Below, in pieces: positions 52,853 to 62,869 of a stretch of 64,000 nt of DNA. How positions within the stretch are numbered: position 1 is the first letter of the stretch; each line of letters opens with the position of its first letter. The position numbers were made by a program, and so were the translations under genes. The notes under the pieces are model-generated. The model saw nothing but the letters and a program-made list of their open reading frames with translations, was not told the origin of the DNA and did not search any database. The DNA comes from JAWVFM01 sp963823245 (GTDB lineage: Bacteria; Actinomycetota; Thermoleophilia; Solirubrobacterales; 70-9): assembly GCA_963823245.1 (NCBI GenBank), contig CAWGKQ010000004.1, positions 248,001 through 312,000 of the forward strand. The letters are read 5' to 3'.

Positions 52853-53085
52853 GCGCGGGCCAGGAGGGCGACGAGGGTAGCGACGACTTGCTCCCGCTCG
52901 GTGGTGACCTGTCGCCAGGTGAAGCGGACGGACCCGCCAGCCGTCCATTTGCAGGCCGTTCGCGCCAGAGGAAGTCGACTTCGCAGCGGCCGAGCAGGAC
53001 GTTGGCCTCAGGCTCGGGGAGCCCGGCGGCGCGAACCAGCGTCTGTCCCTCGATCCCGCCCAGGATTCGTCCCTCGACCCGGCCT
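52849..53085 (-). pseudogene. Remnant of a DUF559 (endonuclease-like) gene
   Basis: On the minus strand one frame reads VRAAGLPEPEANVLLGRCEV followed by DFLWRE, the start of the DUF559/Vsr-like nuclease domain. The next 35 or so expected residues (EVDG...FERDR) are missing, and the sequence resumes with LQMDGWRV and, one frame over, RFTWRQVTTEREQVVATLVA, the normal domain end, with stop TAG at 52849. No start codon or N-terminal domain is present. So it is a decayed gene with an internal deletion. Full-length relatives often pair with an AbiEi-like antitoxin domain. Confidence 0.65.
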
Positions 53086-53096
53086 AAACTCCTCCT

Positions 53097-54755
<1,659 letters not shown>

Positions 54756-54780
54756 GCCGCCGGGCGGGTATCCGGCAGGC

Positions 54781-55077
54781 ATGACGACTCATACCCTGGA
54801 AGTGCGCCCCAACGAGGTCGCCGGCTGGGACATTCTCCACCAGGACGATCCCGACGCGATCACCAACGTCGCGACGAAGGACGAGGCCCTCAAGGCCGCC
54901 GAGGTCCTCGCCGAGGAGGAGGGAGGATCCGAGGTCGTCGTGCGCGAAGAGCCGCACGAGCTCTCCGACACAGGCCGCGGCGTCAAGCTCTACGTCTTCG
55001 CGATCCTCACCCTGCTTGCGATCGCGATAGTCATCATCGCGTTCACGGGCTGGCTTTCGTCGGCGCTCGATATCTGA
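54781..55077 (+). CDS. DUF2188-like protein with C-terminal membrane helix
   Basis: 98 residues. The N-terminal part (GWDILHQDDPDAITNVATKD, EALKAAEVLAEEEGGSEVVV) follows the DUF2188 pattern of a beta-strand, TK-EA helix and a final strand. A single helix near the end (YVFAILTLLAIAIVIIAFTG) anchors it in the membrane. It lies between the two mutase subunit genes, which is unusual. No role known. Confidence 0.65.
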   Translation: MTTHTLEVRPNEVAGWDILHQDDPDAITNVATKDEALKAAEVLAEEEGGSEVVVREEPHELSDTGRGVKLYVFAILTLLAIAIVIIAFTGWLSSALDI

Positions 55078-55097
55078 CGCTCGACTACGCTCCGGCA

Positions 55098-55508
55098 ATG
55101 CCGGATGAGCGCAAGATCCGCGTCGTGGTCGCCAAGCCCGGCCTCGACGGCCACGACCGCGGGGCAAAGATCATCGCCCGCGCGCTGCGCGACGCCGGGA
55201 TGGAGGTCATCTACACAGGGCTACACCAGACCCCCGAGCAGATCGTCGCCACCGTGATCCAGGAGGACGCCGATGCGGTGGGCCTGTCGGTCCTCTCGGG
55301 CGCGCATATGACGCTCGTCCCCCGGGTCATGGAGCTCCTTCGCGAGCAGGGCGCCGAGGACGTGGTGGTCACCGTGGGGGGCACGATCCCGGCCGACGAC
55401 GTGCCCGAGCTCAAGGAGCTCGGCGTGTCCGAGGTGTTCACGCCGGGCGCCTCGACCGACGAGATCGTCGAGTTCGTGCGCGGATCGGTGGTCGCGGGCG
55501 CGACGTAG
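55098..55508 (+). CDS. Methylmalonyl-CoA mutase small subunit (cobalamin-binding)
   Basis: 136 residues. The B12-binding domain has the base-off/His-on signature KPGLDGHDRGAKIIARALRD (DxHxxG), GLHQTPEQIVATVIQEDADA, the Ser in VGLSVLSGAHMTLVPRVMEL and the GG of VVTVGGTIPADDVPELKELG. This is the partner of the catalytic subunit at 53097. Separate B12 subunits of this length are typical of the split enzyme. Confidence 0.93.
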   Translation: MPDERKIRVVVAKPGLDGHDRGAKIIARALRDAGMEVIYTGLHQTPEQIVATVIQEDADAVGLSVLSGAHMTLVPRVMELLREQGAEDVVVTVGGTIPADDVPELKELGVSEVFTPGASTDEIVEFVRGSVVAGAT

Positions 55509-55511
55509 GCT

Positions 55512-55531
55512 GATTGACTGATCAGTCAATC
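55512..55531. promoter_or_regulatory. Perfect 20-bp palindrome, probable TetR-type operator for etfBA
   Basis: GATTGACTGATCAGTCAATC is fully self-complementary and lies 89 bp before etfB. A TATATT (55547-55552) lies 15 bp downstream and would be the -10 element, so a protein bound here would cover the -35 region. TetR repressors of fatty-acid genes such as FadR of Bacillus bind similar TGA-rich palindromes before etfBA. The regulator itself is not identified. Confidence 0.7.
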
Positions 55532-55620
55532 GGGTAGCGTGGCCGGTATATTTCCCGCCCCCGCCGACCGGCGCTCTTTGATCCTCGCCGGTCGCGAACC
55601 GCTCTTAAGGAGGGCACGAC

Positions 55621-56412
55621 TTGAAGATTTGCTGTCTGGTCAAGGAGGTTCCTGACGCCGCCGTCCAGAAGCGGATCGACTCGCAGACGATGCGGCTCGA
55701 CCGCTCCGGTGAGAAGAACCTGAACCCGTTCGACACCCACGGGATCGAGGCCGCGATGCAGATTCGCGAGGGTGGCGCGGTGGAGGTCGACGAGATCGTC
55801 GCCGTGACGATGGGGCCCGAGTCGGCCGTTCGCGCGTTGCACAAGGCCGTGGCGCTCGGGGCCGACCGCTCGGTCCACCTGACCGACGCGGCGCTCGAGG
55901 GCTCCGACGTCTGCGCCACGGGTTACGCGCTCGCGAAGGTGCTCGAGAAGGAGAGCCCCGACCTCGTCCTGCTCGGGCAGCAGTCCGACGACGGCGAGTG
56001 CTACACGATCGGCGCCGTCGTCGCCGACCACCTGAAGATGCCCTCGCTGACGCAGGTGATCAAGATCGACGTGGCCGACGGCAAGCTCACCTGCGAGCGC
56101 CAGGCGGAGTACGGGTACGACACGGTCGAGGTCGAGCTGCCCGCCGTCATCTCGGTCGGCGACGCGATCAACGAGCCGCGCTACCCCTCGCTGAAGGCGA
56201 TCATGGGCGCGAAGAAGAAGCCGCTCGACACGCACGCGACGGGCGACGTCGCCATCGAGGCGGAAAGGGTCGGCGAGAGCGGCTCTCGCACGAAGGTCCT
56301 CGCTCTCAACCCGCCGCCGCAGAAGGAGGCGGGCGAGATCATCGAGGACGAGGACACCAACGAGACGGTCGAGAAGATCGTCGCCTGGCTCGACGAAAGG
56401 AAGTTGGTCTAA
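55621..56412 (+). CDS. etfB: Electron transfer flavoprotein subunit beta
   Basis: 263 residues. TTG start with AAGGAGGG upstream. Motifs KICCLVKEVPDAAVQKRIDS, LNPFDTHGIEAAMQIREGGA, VDEIVAVTMGPESAVRALHK and the AMP-binding VLLGQQSDDGECYTIGAVVA. EtfB with EtfA takes electrons from acyl-CoA dehydrogenases. The operon runs etfB-etfA-ETF:quinone oxidoreductase. Confidence 0.95.
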   Translation: MKICCLVKEVPDAAVQKRIDSQTMRLDRSGEKNLNPFDTHGIEAAMQIREGGAVEVDEIVAVTMGPESAVRALHKAVALGADRSVHLTDAALEGSDVCATGYALAKVLEKESPDLVLLGQQSDDGECYTIGAVVADHLKMPSLTQVIKIDVADGKLTCERQAEYGYDTVEVELPAVISVGDAINEPRYPSLKAIMGAKKKPLDTHATGDVAIEAERVGESGSRTKVLALNPPPQKEAGEIIEDEDTNETVEKIVAWLDERKLV

Positions 56413-56414
56413 GC

Positions 56415-57392
56415 ATGAGTGGGATTCTGGTCTACGCCCTCCACGACGACGAGGGCAACTTCAACAAGAACTCGCTCGGCGCCATCTCCGAGGCGGCAAA
56501 GCTCGCCGGCGAGCTCGGGAGCCAGGCCGCGGCGCTGGTGGTCGGTGAGGTCGCCGACGACGCCTGCGCGGGGCTCGGCTCCTATGGCGCGTCCAAGGTC
56601 TACCGGGCCAAGTCCGCGCCGGAGGGGCTCGCGCAGCCCATCGTCGACGCGATGGCGAAGGTCATCGGCGACGAGGGCTTCGACTACGCGCTGTTCGGCG
56701 GCGGCCTGCTCGGCTTCGAGATCGGCGCCGGGCTGACGGCGCGCCTCGGGGCCGGCGTGACGATGGAGGTCACGGCCGTGAAGGTCGAGGACGGCAAGCT
56801 CGTCGCCGAGCGTCCCATCCTGCAGGACTCCGCCATCGTCGACGTCGGCTACGTCGGCGAGCCCGGCATCATCATCGGGCGCCTGAATGCGTTCGACGTG
56901 AAGGAGAACGGCGGCGGGGCTGCCGAGGTGGTCGACGTCGACGTGGAGCTCTCCGAGTGGTCGACGAAGGCGAAGATGGTCACTCGCGGCGAGCAGCGCG
57001 GCGGCGACGTCAACATCGAGGACGCGGACATCCTCGTCGGCGGTGGCCGCGGGCTCGGCGAGGCCGGCAACTTCAAGCTCGCGGAAGAGCTTGCGGAGGC
57101 GCTGGGAGGCGCGGTCGCGGCGACGCGCGCCGTGGTCGACGCCGGCTGGTACCCCTACTCGGCCCAGATCGGCCAGACGGGCAAGACGGTGGCGCCGAAG
57201 CTCTACCTCGCCACCGGCATCTCGGGCGCGATCCAGCACAAGGTCGGGATGCAGAACTCGGAGAACATCCTCGCGATCAACAAGGACCCGAACGCGCCGA
57301 TCTTCGAGTTCTCAGATCTGGGCGTGGTCGGCGACCTCCACAAGATCCTGCCGAAGCTCACGGAGGCCGTGAAGGCGAAGAAGGGCGGCTAG
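56415..57392 (+). CDS. etfA: Electron transfer flavoprotein subunit alpha
   Basis: 325 residues. FAD-binding C-terminal domain signature: DADILVGGGRGLGEAGNFKL, ATRAVVDAGWYPYSAQIGQT, GKTVAPKLYLATGISGAIQH, KVGMQNSENILAINKDPNAP and IFEFSDLGVVGDLHKILPKL. Holds the FAD that shuttles electrons to the quinone oxidoreductase coded next. 2 bp after etfB. Confidence 0.96.
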   Translation: MSGILVYALHDDEGNFNKNSLGAISEAAKLAGELGSQAAALVVGEVADDACAGLGSYGASKVYRAKSAPEGLAQPIVDAMAKVIGDEGFDYALFGGGLLGFEIGAGLTARLGAGVTMEVTAVKVEDGKLVAERPILQDSAIVDVGYVGEPGIIIGRLNAFDVKENGGGAAEVVDVDVELSEWSTKAKMVTRGEQRGGDVNIEDADILVGGGRGLGEAGNFKLAEELAEALGGAVAATRAVVDAGWYPYSAQIGQTGKTVAPKLYLATGISGAIQHKVGMQNSENILAINKDPNAPIFEFSDLGVVGDLHKILPKLTEAVKAKKGG

Positions 57393-57399
57393 GCCCCCC

Positions 57400-59093
57400 A
57401 TGGGCGTCGCGCCAAAGGACTATCCGCCGCCCTTCAACGCGGCGGACTACATCGCTCCGATCAGCGATCCCGAGGACGAGCGGATCGAGGTCGGCGTCGC
57501 GATCGTCGGCGGCGGGCCGGCGGGGCTGGCATGCGCGGTGAAGCTCATGCAGCTCCTGGAGGACGAGCCCGAGCTCACCGAGCGCCTCGGCGAGGTGCCG
57601 GTGGCGGTGATCGAGAAGGGGAAGGTCTGCGGGGCCCACCTGATGTCCGGGGCGAACATGAAGCCCTCCGCGATGCGCGAGCTCTTCCCGGACCTCGACC
57701 CGAAGGACTGGCCCGTCTACCAGGAGGTCACGAAGGACGCCGACCTACCTCCTGACGAAGAAGCGCGCGATCCCGCTGGTCCCGGTGCCGCCGCCGTTCC
57801 GCAACGAGGGCAACTACGTCACCTCCGTCGCGAAGCTCGGCCGCTTCCTCGCCGAGAAGGCGGAGGAGGCCGGCGCATACATCCTCACCGAGACCGCCGC
57901 CGACAAGCTCCTAATCGAGGACAAGATCGTCCGCGGCGTGCGCTCCGGCGACAAGGGCCGCGGGCGTGACGGCGAGGAGCTCTCCAACTTCGAGCCCGGC
58001 TCCGACGTGGTTGCCAAGGCGACCGTCCTCGCCGAGGGGACGATCGGTCACCTGAGCCAGGTCGCGATCGACCACTACGGCCTCTTCGGAGACCGCCCAG
58101 CGCTGGGAGCTCGGCGTGAAGGAGGTCTGGAAGGTGCCGAAGCCGCTCGACCGGGTCATCCACACGATGGGCTGGCCGCTTCGCAAGAGCGCGCGCTTCC
58201 GCGAGTTCGGCGGCAGCTTCATCTACCCGATGGGGGAGGACGAGGTCGCGATCGGCCTCGTGGTCGGGCTCGACTACACCGACGCCACGTTCTCCGTCCA
58301 CGACGCCCTCCAGGAGCTCAAGACCCATCCCTTCATCAAGAAGATCCTCGACGGCGGCGAGCGGGTCGGCTGGGGCGCGAAGACGATCCCCTCGGGCGGC
58401 TACTGGTCGATGCCTCGGAGCCTCACGGCGCCGGGCATGGTCATGGCCGGCGACTGCGCCGGCATGGTCAACGTGCCGACCCTGAAGGGCATCCACTACG
58501 CGATGCACGCCGGCATGTACGCGGCGGAGGCGATCGTCGAGGCGCTCAAGCAGGACTCGGTCAACTTCTCCGGCTACGAGGAGCGGGTGCGAAAGAGCGT
58601 GATCGAAGAGGACCTCTACCGCTCGCGCAACATGCGCCAGCCGTTCGAGCACGGGTTCTTCGTCGGCGGCGCGATCGCCAACGCGATGCTGATCAGCGGC
58701 GGCCACGTCTTCGGCGGCCACTGGGAGAACGAGCCGGACGCCGATAACGAGATGTTCGAGGGCAAGGCCGCCGACACCTACCCCAAGCCCGACGGCAAGT
58801 ACATCTTCGACAAGCTCTCGTCGGTCTTCCTCTCGGGCAACGCCACGCGGGACGACGCCCCCAACCACGTGCGCGTGCAGCAGAAGGTCCCGCGGGAGCT
58901 CGCTCAGACCTGGGTTGCGATGTGCCCGGCGCAGGTCTACGAGATCCCCGACGATCAGCTGGAGAACGGCGCCGGCGAGGTCGACGTGCACGTGACGGCC
59001 TCGAACTGCGTGCAGTGCGGGGCGATCACGGCGAAGGGCGGCCGCCTGACGATCCCGGAAGGCGGCGACGGGCCGCTCTACCAGGAGACCTGA
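57400..59093 (+). CDS. Electron transfer flavoprotein:quinone oxidoreductase-like protein, two frameshifts
   Basis: About 564 residues. FAD motif VAIVGGGPAGLACAVKLMQL, then EKGKVCGAHLMSGANMKPSA, after an indel near 57748 KKRAIPLVPVPPPFRNEGNY, GLFGDRAQRWELGVKEVWKV after a second near 58098, GGSFIYPMGEDEVAIGLVVG and MVMAGDCAGMVNVPTLKGIH. The C-terminal iron-sulfur part reads WVAMCPAQVYE and NCVQCGAITAKGGRLTIPEG. In classical enzymes this is CxHCKTCD; here the third cysteine is replaced (AIT). It should pass electrons from ETF to menaquinone at the membrane. Confidence 0.92.
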
Positions 59094-59609
59094 TCGCCGG
59101 AGCGCCATCGGTCACCCGCGTCGAGCTTCGTGACGGCCGGGTCGCGCTGATCGCTCCGCTCGGGCCCGAGGACCGGCGGCGATACGTCACGGGATTGAAC
59201 CGCCTCGGCGCGGAGTCGATCTACCGGCGGTTCATGACCCCGATCACGCGGCTGACCGAATCGCAGCTTCGCTACCTGCTCGCCGTCGACCACCGCCAGC
59301 ACGAGGCGCTCCTGGCCGTCGACGAGGAGGGCGGCGAGGCCGTGGGCGTCGCCCGGTTCGTGCGCGGGGCGGAGGAGGCGGAGCTCGCGGAGGCGGCGAT
59401 CATCGTCGTCGACGAGTGGCAGGCGATCGGGCTCGGGCAGGGCGCTCTTGCAGTCGCTCGCCGAGCGGGCGCGCGAGCTCGGGATCGAGCGCTTCGAAGC
59501 GACGGTGCTGAGCGAGAACCGCCCGATGCTCGCCCTGCTCGACTCGATCGGCTCGGTCAGGACGACCGGGACCGACGGGCCGGCGCTTCAGCTCGAGGTC
59601 GACCTCTGA
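59090..59609 (+). CDS. GNAT-family N-acetyltransferase, one frameshift
   Basis: About 170 residues. VTRVELRDGRVALIAPLGPE at the N-terminus, then LNRLGAESIYRRFMTPITRL and ALLAVDEEGGEAVGVARFVR, typical of GNATs fused to acyl-CoA synthetases or standing alone. After a shift near 59445 the acetyl-CoA loop region gives LAERARELGIERFEATVLSE and NRPMLALLDSIGSV. No canonical start is seen; CTG 59090 overlaps the end of the preceding gene and is only a guess. Protein lysine acetylation of acyl-CoA enzymes is a possible role, inferred from position. Confidence 0.75.
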
Positions 59610-59637
59610 GCCGCTCTATGTTCAGGCCGGGCGTCGT

Positions 59638-60264
59638 TTAGCGGATCACCCGCACGCTCAGCAGGCGGTTCTGGAACGTTGCGGTCCCGCCGCTGGTGCC
59701 GTAGGCCAACGCGAGCGTGTGATGGCCCGGCGGCGGCGCGAAGACCAGGTACCCGGCGCGGTATGGCTCGACGACACCGAGGTTGCTCGGCCCCGGCGCG
59801 GTGTGCCGGAACTGAAGCTTGCCCGACTGCGAGCCCATAATCTGCGGCGCCGAGCCGAGGATGCCGGGCGCGAAGAGGTGCACGCGGGCGGTGTTGCCGC
59901 CGGTCACCGACATCTGTGCCTGAGCGTAGACCTCGAGCAGCGCGCCCTTCGGCACCGTCACCTTGACGACCGGTCCGCCAAGGCCGGTGGCCGCGCTCGA
60001 GTTGGTGGCGTTGGCCGCACCGACGAAGCTCGACCGCACGACGTCGACCTTCTGCGAGGTCGCCGCGCCGAAGCGGAGGTTGCCGGTGCGCACCGCCCCC
60101 GGCTTCAGGGCCTTGTGCCCGACGGCGTGCTTCGCGATGTCATCCGCCTTGACCGTGTGGTGCCCGCGGAGGGCTTCCGCGGTTCCGCCCAAGGCCACGA
60201 AGAGCGCCACCATCCCGATCAGGGTTCCCGCTGACGGCCGCCTGGCAGACGAGGATCGATTCAT
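59638..60264 (-). CDS. Secreted protein of unknown function, first of a paralogous pair
   Basis: 208 residues. GAAGGAGGGACG before ATG. RPSAGTLIGMVALFVALGGT is a signal segment of a kind very common in Thermoleophilia exported proteins. The mature part has VKADDIAKHAVGHKALKPGA, with short hydrophilic repeats, then a beta-rich domain VKVTVPKGALLEVYAQAQMS, and the end GTATFQNRLLSVRVIR. The gene at 60397 has the same architecture and end. No function known; the beta-domain may bind ligands at the cell surface. Confidence 0.72.
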   Translation of the reverse strand: MNRSSSARRPSAGTLIGMVALFVALGGTAEALRGHHTVKADDIAKHAVGHKALKPGAVRTGNLRFGAATSQKVDVVRSSFVGAANATNSSAATGLGGPVVKVTVPKGALLEVYAQAQMSVTGGNTARVHLFAPGILGSAPQIMGSQSGKLQFRHTAPGPSNLGVVEPYRAGYLVFAPPPGHHTLALAYGTSGGTATFQNRLLSVRVIR

Positions 60265-60396
60265 CGTCCCTCCTTCCCTCGCAGGCTGGACCTACCCGAA
60301 ATCAAGGATTTCAAAGAGAGGCCGAGGCGACCCTTGGCGAATCGAGGCCGGAGCGCGGCCGCGAAACGCCAGGCTCGCCGGGCCCGCGGCTTACGC

Positions 60397-61039
60397 CTAC
60401 GCGGTCACTCGGACCAACAATGCGCGGTTCTGGAAGGTCGCCGTTCCGCCGCCGTCCTCTTGGTAGCGCAGCGAGAACGTGTAGGTCCCCGCGCGGCGCC
60501 AGCATCGTGATCCAGCCACCTCGGGTGCTGTTGATGGCCCCGTCGCTGTCGTTCGAGCCGGGCGAGGTGCGCCTGGTCTGGAACGAGTTCGCGCCGCTCG
60601 CCATGATGCTCTGCGGCGTTGCGACGAGGTGGGGCTCGAAGAGGCTGACCCGGCCGACGGCGTTCTGGCCGCCGCCGACGCTCGAGATGTCGGCCTGCGC
60701 GTAGACCTCGATCACGCCTCCGTCCGGGACCGAGACGGTGACGTTCGGGCCGCCGAGGTCGGTCGCCGAGCTGGCGGTCGTTGCGCTCGCCGTCGGCACG
60801 CCGCTCGAGAGGACGACGTTCGTCTTGTTGGCCGTGACGGCCCCGTTCTTGATCAATGGGCTCTTGATCGCGTTGTCGCGGATGTCGTGGCCGACGATCG
60901 TGTGGTTGACGATGTCGTCGGTGCGGACCTTGTTGTGCCCGTGCAGGGCCTCGGCTGTCCCGCCGAGCGCGACGAACAGCGCGACCGCCGCGATCAGCGT
61001 CGCTGCCGACGGCCGGCGCCGGGAGCGGGTGGCGGACAT
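60397..61039 (-). CDS. Secreted protein of unknown function, second of a paralogous pair, one frameshift
   Basis: About 214 residues. AAGGAGACCAC before ATG. RPSAATLIAAVALFVALGGT is the signal segment, then DDIVNHTIVGHDIRDNAIKS and LIKNGAVTANKTNVVLSSGV, where short turns repeat, and a beta-rich domain VTVSVPDGGVIEVYAQADIS. Near 60498 the frame changes and the end reads TYTFSLRYQEDGGGTATFQN, then RALLVRVTA and stop. Clear paralogue of the protein coded at 59638 (shared EVYAQA and GTATFQNR). The frame upstream of the ATG is open into the hydrolase gene. The 132 bp between the two paralogues hold only a small GAAATC/GATTTC hairpin. Confidence 0.7.
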
Positions 61040-61069
61040 GTGGTCTCCTTCCCCTTGGTTGCGAATGCG

Positions 61070-61930
61070 TCCTCCGTAAATACCCGCGGAAGGGGAAGAG
61101 CTGTGCGCAGCTGCGAAATCCGAGATGAGCGCTGCGAGGCGCTCGGGTTGGTCGAGCGAGACGAACGTGCGCGCGTCCTCGATCAGCTCCAGGCGGGCGT
61201 CCGGGAAGGCACCGGCCAGCCGCTCGGCGTACTTCAGCGTGAAGAACCGGTCCTCGGGGGCCCATGCGAGCAGGGTTGGCCGATCGAAGTCCCGCAGGCG
61301 CTCCGCAGCCTCGAGCGTGTAGCGCTTCGAGATTCCACGCAGGACCTTGACAACGTCGCGGCGCACGCCGGGGTCGCTCATCGCCGGCTCGACCCAGTGG
61401 TCCAGCAGCTCGTCCGGAAGCCGCTTCTTGGTGAGCCAGCCGTATGCGATCGGGGCTCGCCGCATGGCGCGCGGGCGCATCGTCTGCATGAGTGCCGTGA
61501 TCCCTCCAGGGACCCTCGCGGCGACCTGGAGGTAGCGGAAGGCGAGCGGCAGGAAGTTCTCGTACGCGTCGCACGGCGTGAGGACGAGCCGCGCGAGGCG
61601 CTCGGGGTGCCTCGTGACCACCAGCTGGCAGATCGCGCCGCCGGTGTCGTTGCCGACCAGCGTCACGTCCTCGAGCTCGAGCGCGGCCAGGAAGTCGGCG
61701 ACCAGCTTCGCGAGGCCCGGCGGGCTCAGGTCGGCGTCGGGCGCCATCGCCTCGCGGTGCGATCCGAGCGGGAGGTCGGGGACGATGCACCGCTTCTCGC
61801 CGGCGAGGAGAGGCGTCACCCGCTCCCAAAGCCTTCCGTCGACCAGGGCGCCGTGGACGAAGACGACCGGCGGACCGCTACCGCTTTCGGCGTAGGCGAG
61901 GTTGCCCTGGGGGAGGGAGACCGAGCTCAT
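61070..61930 (-). CDS. Alpha/beta-hydrolase (haloalkane dehalogenase-like)
   Basis: About 285 residues. Oxyanion motif GPPVVFVHGALVDGRLWERV, nucleophile elbow VTLVGNDTGGAICQLVVTRH with Asp as likely nucleophile, then DFDRPTLLAWAPEDRFFTLK (Asp) and the C-terminal region LIEDARTFVSLDQPERLAAL; the expected catalytic His (LIEDAxHF) is replaced by Thr (ARTF). The reading frame has no stop before the ATG of the following secreted-protein gene, so the end given is approximate. ATG 61930. Divergent from a TetR regulator. Confidence 0.85.
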
Positions 61931-61989
61931 CGCGACCGCCGTCCCGGGCGGCGAAGCTGCATTGCCTGGGTCGCCTCCTCGGATCGAAG

Positions 61990-62023
61990 ATACATACAGC
62001 TGGTTTCTAAGCATACATACAGC
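61990..62023. promoter_or_regulatory. Direct repeat ATACATACAGC in the hydrolase-tetR divergent region
   Basis: Two exact copies of ATACATACAGC (61990-62000 and 62013-62023) lie 23 bp apart start to start, about two DNA turns, in the AT-richer gap between the divergent alpha/beta-hydrolase and TetR genes. The second copy ends 5 bp before the TetR ATG. A binding site for the TetR protein itself is the simplest reading. Confidence 0.5.
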
Positions 62024-62028
62024 GATGA

Positions 62029-62648
62029 ATGTCGGCCGCGACGCAGAGCGAGCGCTCGGCGGCGACCGTCTACGCTCTCGTCGCTCGACGCAACACCTGT
62101 TCGCGGAGCGCGGTTACGCGGGCGTCGGCACGGAGGAGATCGTCCGCGCCGCGGGCCTGACGCGCGGCGCCCTCTATCACCAGCTTCGAGGGCGATGAGC
62201 GGCGCTTCTCGAGGCCGTCTACGAGCAGATCGAGCGCGAGGTCCACCGAGCGATCGCGTCGGCCACTCGCCGGCATCGAGCCGGAACGAGGCGCTCTCGC
62301 GAGGGCGCCCGCGCGTTCCTCGACCACTGCCTCGAGCCCGAGGTGAGCGGATCGTCCTGCTCGGCTGCAACGACGGCGCTCGGATCGGGAGCGATGGCGG
62401 GAGAATCGGCGAGCGCTACGCGAACGGGCCCGCGCGAGGGGCTATGCGGCGGCATCGAGGCGACGTGATCGCCGAGGGCTCCGATCAAGCCCCTCGCCCA
62501 CGTCCTCATGGGCGCGCTCGACGAGGCGGCGATGGTCGTCGCGCGAGCCGAGGACCCCGCCGCCGCCAGCGACGAGATGGAGACGGTTCTGGGAAGCCTC
62601 CTCGACGGCCTGCGCGCCGATCCGTCGCCGCTAACATCGAAGGCGTGA
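62029..62648 (+). CDS. TetR-family transcriptional regulator, several frameshifts
   Basis: The helix-turn-helix is intact in one frame: ARHLFAERGYAGVGTEEIVR, AAGLTRGALYHHFEGKAALL after correction. ATG 62029 (MSAATQSERSAATVYALV) is preferred over ATG 62025 because that frame runs into the helix. The ligand domain in corrected frames reads RAFLDHCLEPEV, RIVLLDAPAVLG and PLAHVLMGALDEAAMVVARA, with the end EMETVLGSLLDGLRADPSP. Indels near 62095, 62190, 62250, 62345 and others. TGA overlaps the GTG of rpmE. It likely controls the divergent hydrolase. Confidence 0.82.
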
Positions 62649-62851
62649 AGGCCGGAATCCATCCCGAGTACGTGCTCGCCCACGTTCGCTGTTCGTGCGG
62701 CAACGAGTTCTACACGCGGTCGACCAAGCCAGAGCTCCACGTGGAGATCTGCTCCGAGTGCCATCCGTTCTACACGGGCAAGCAGAAGCTCGTCGACACC
62801 GGAGGACGGGTCGAGCGGTTCCGGCGCCGCGCGGCGCGCCGGCGGTCGTAG
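62645..62851 (+). CDS. rpmE: 50S ribosomal protein L31
   Basis: 68 residues, GTG start. KAGIHPEYVLAHVRCSCGNE and KPELHVEICSECHPFYTGKQ are L31 hallmarks. Four cysteines (CSCG and CSEC) make it the zinc-binding C+ form. The usual basic end (VERFRRRAARRRS) is present. In many Gram-positive genomes rpmE lies before the DUF1385 gene and prfA, which fits here. Confidence 0.95.
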   Translation: MKAGIHPEYVLAHVRCSCGNEFYTRSTKPELHVEICSECHPFYTGKQKLVDTGGRVERFRRRAARRRS

Positions 62852-62869
62852 GCCCACCGTAGGGTTCTG

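Noticed and set aside
52849..53085. Active defence or toxin-antitoxin gene of the DUF559/AbiEi type
   Set aside because: The central active-site part of the domain is deleted, the frame is broken and there is no start codon, so it is only a remnant.
60311..62014. A single 567-residue hydrolase-secreted protein fusion
   Set aside because: The second part has its own AAGGAG site, ATG and signal segment, and a paralogue that stands alone (59638-60264).
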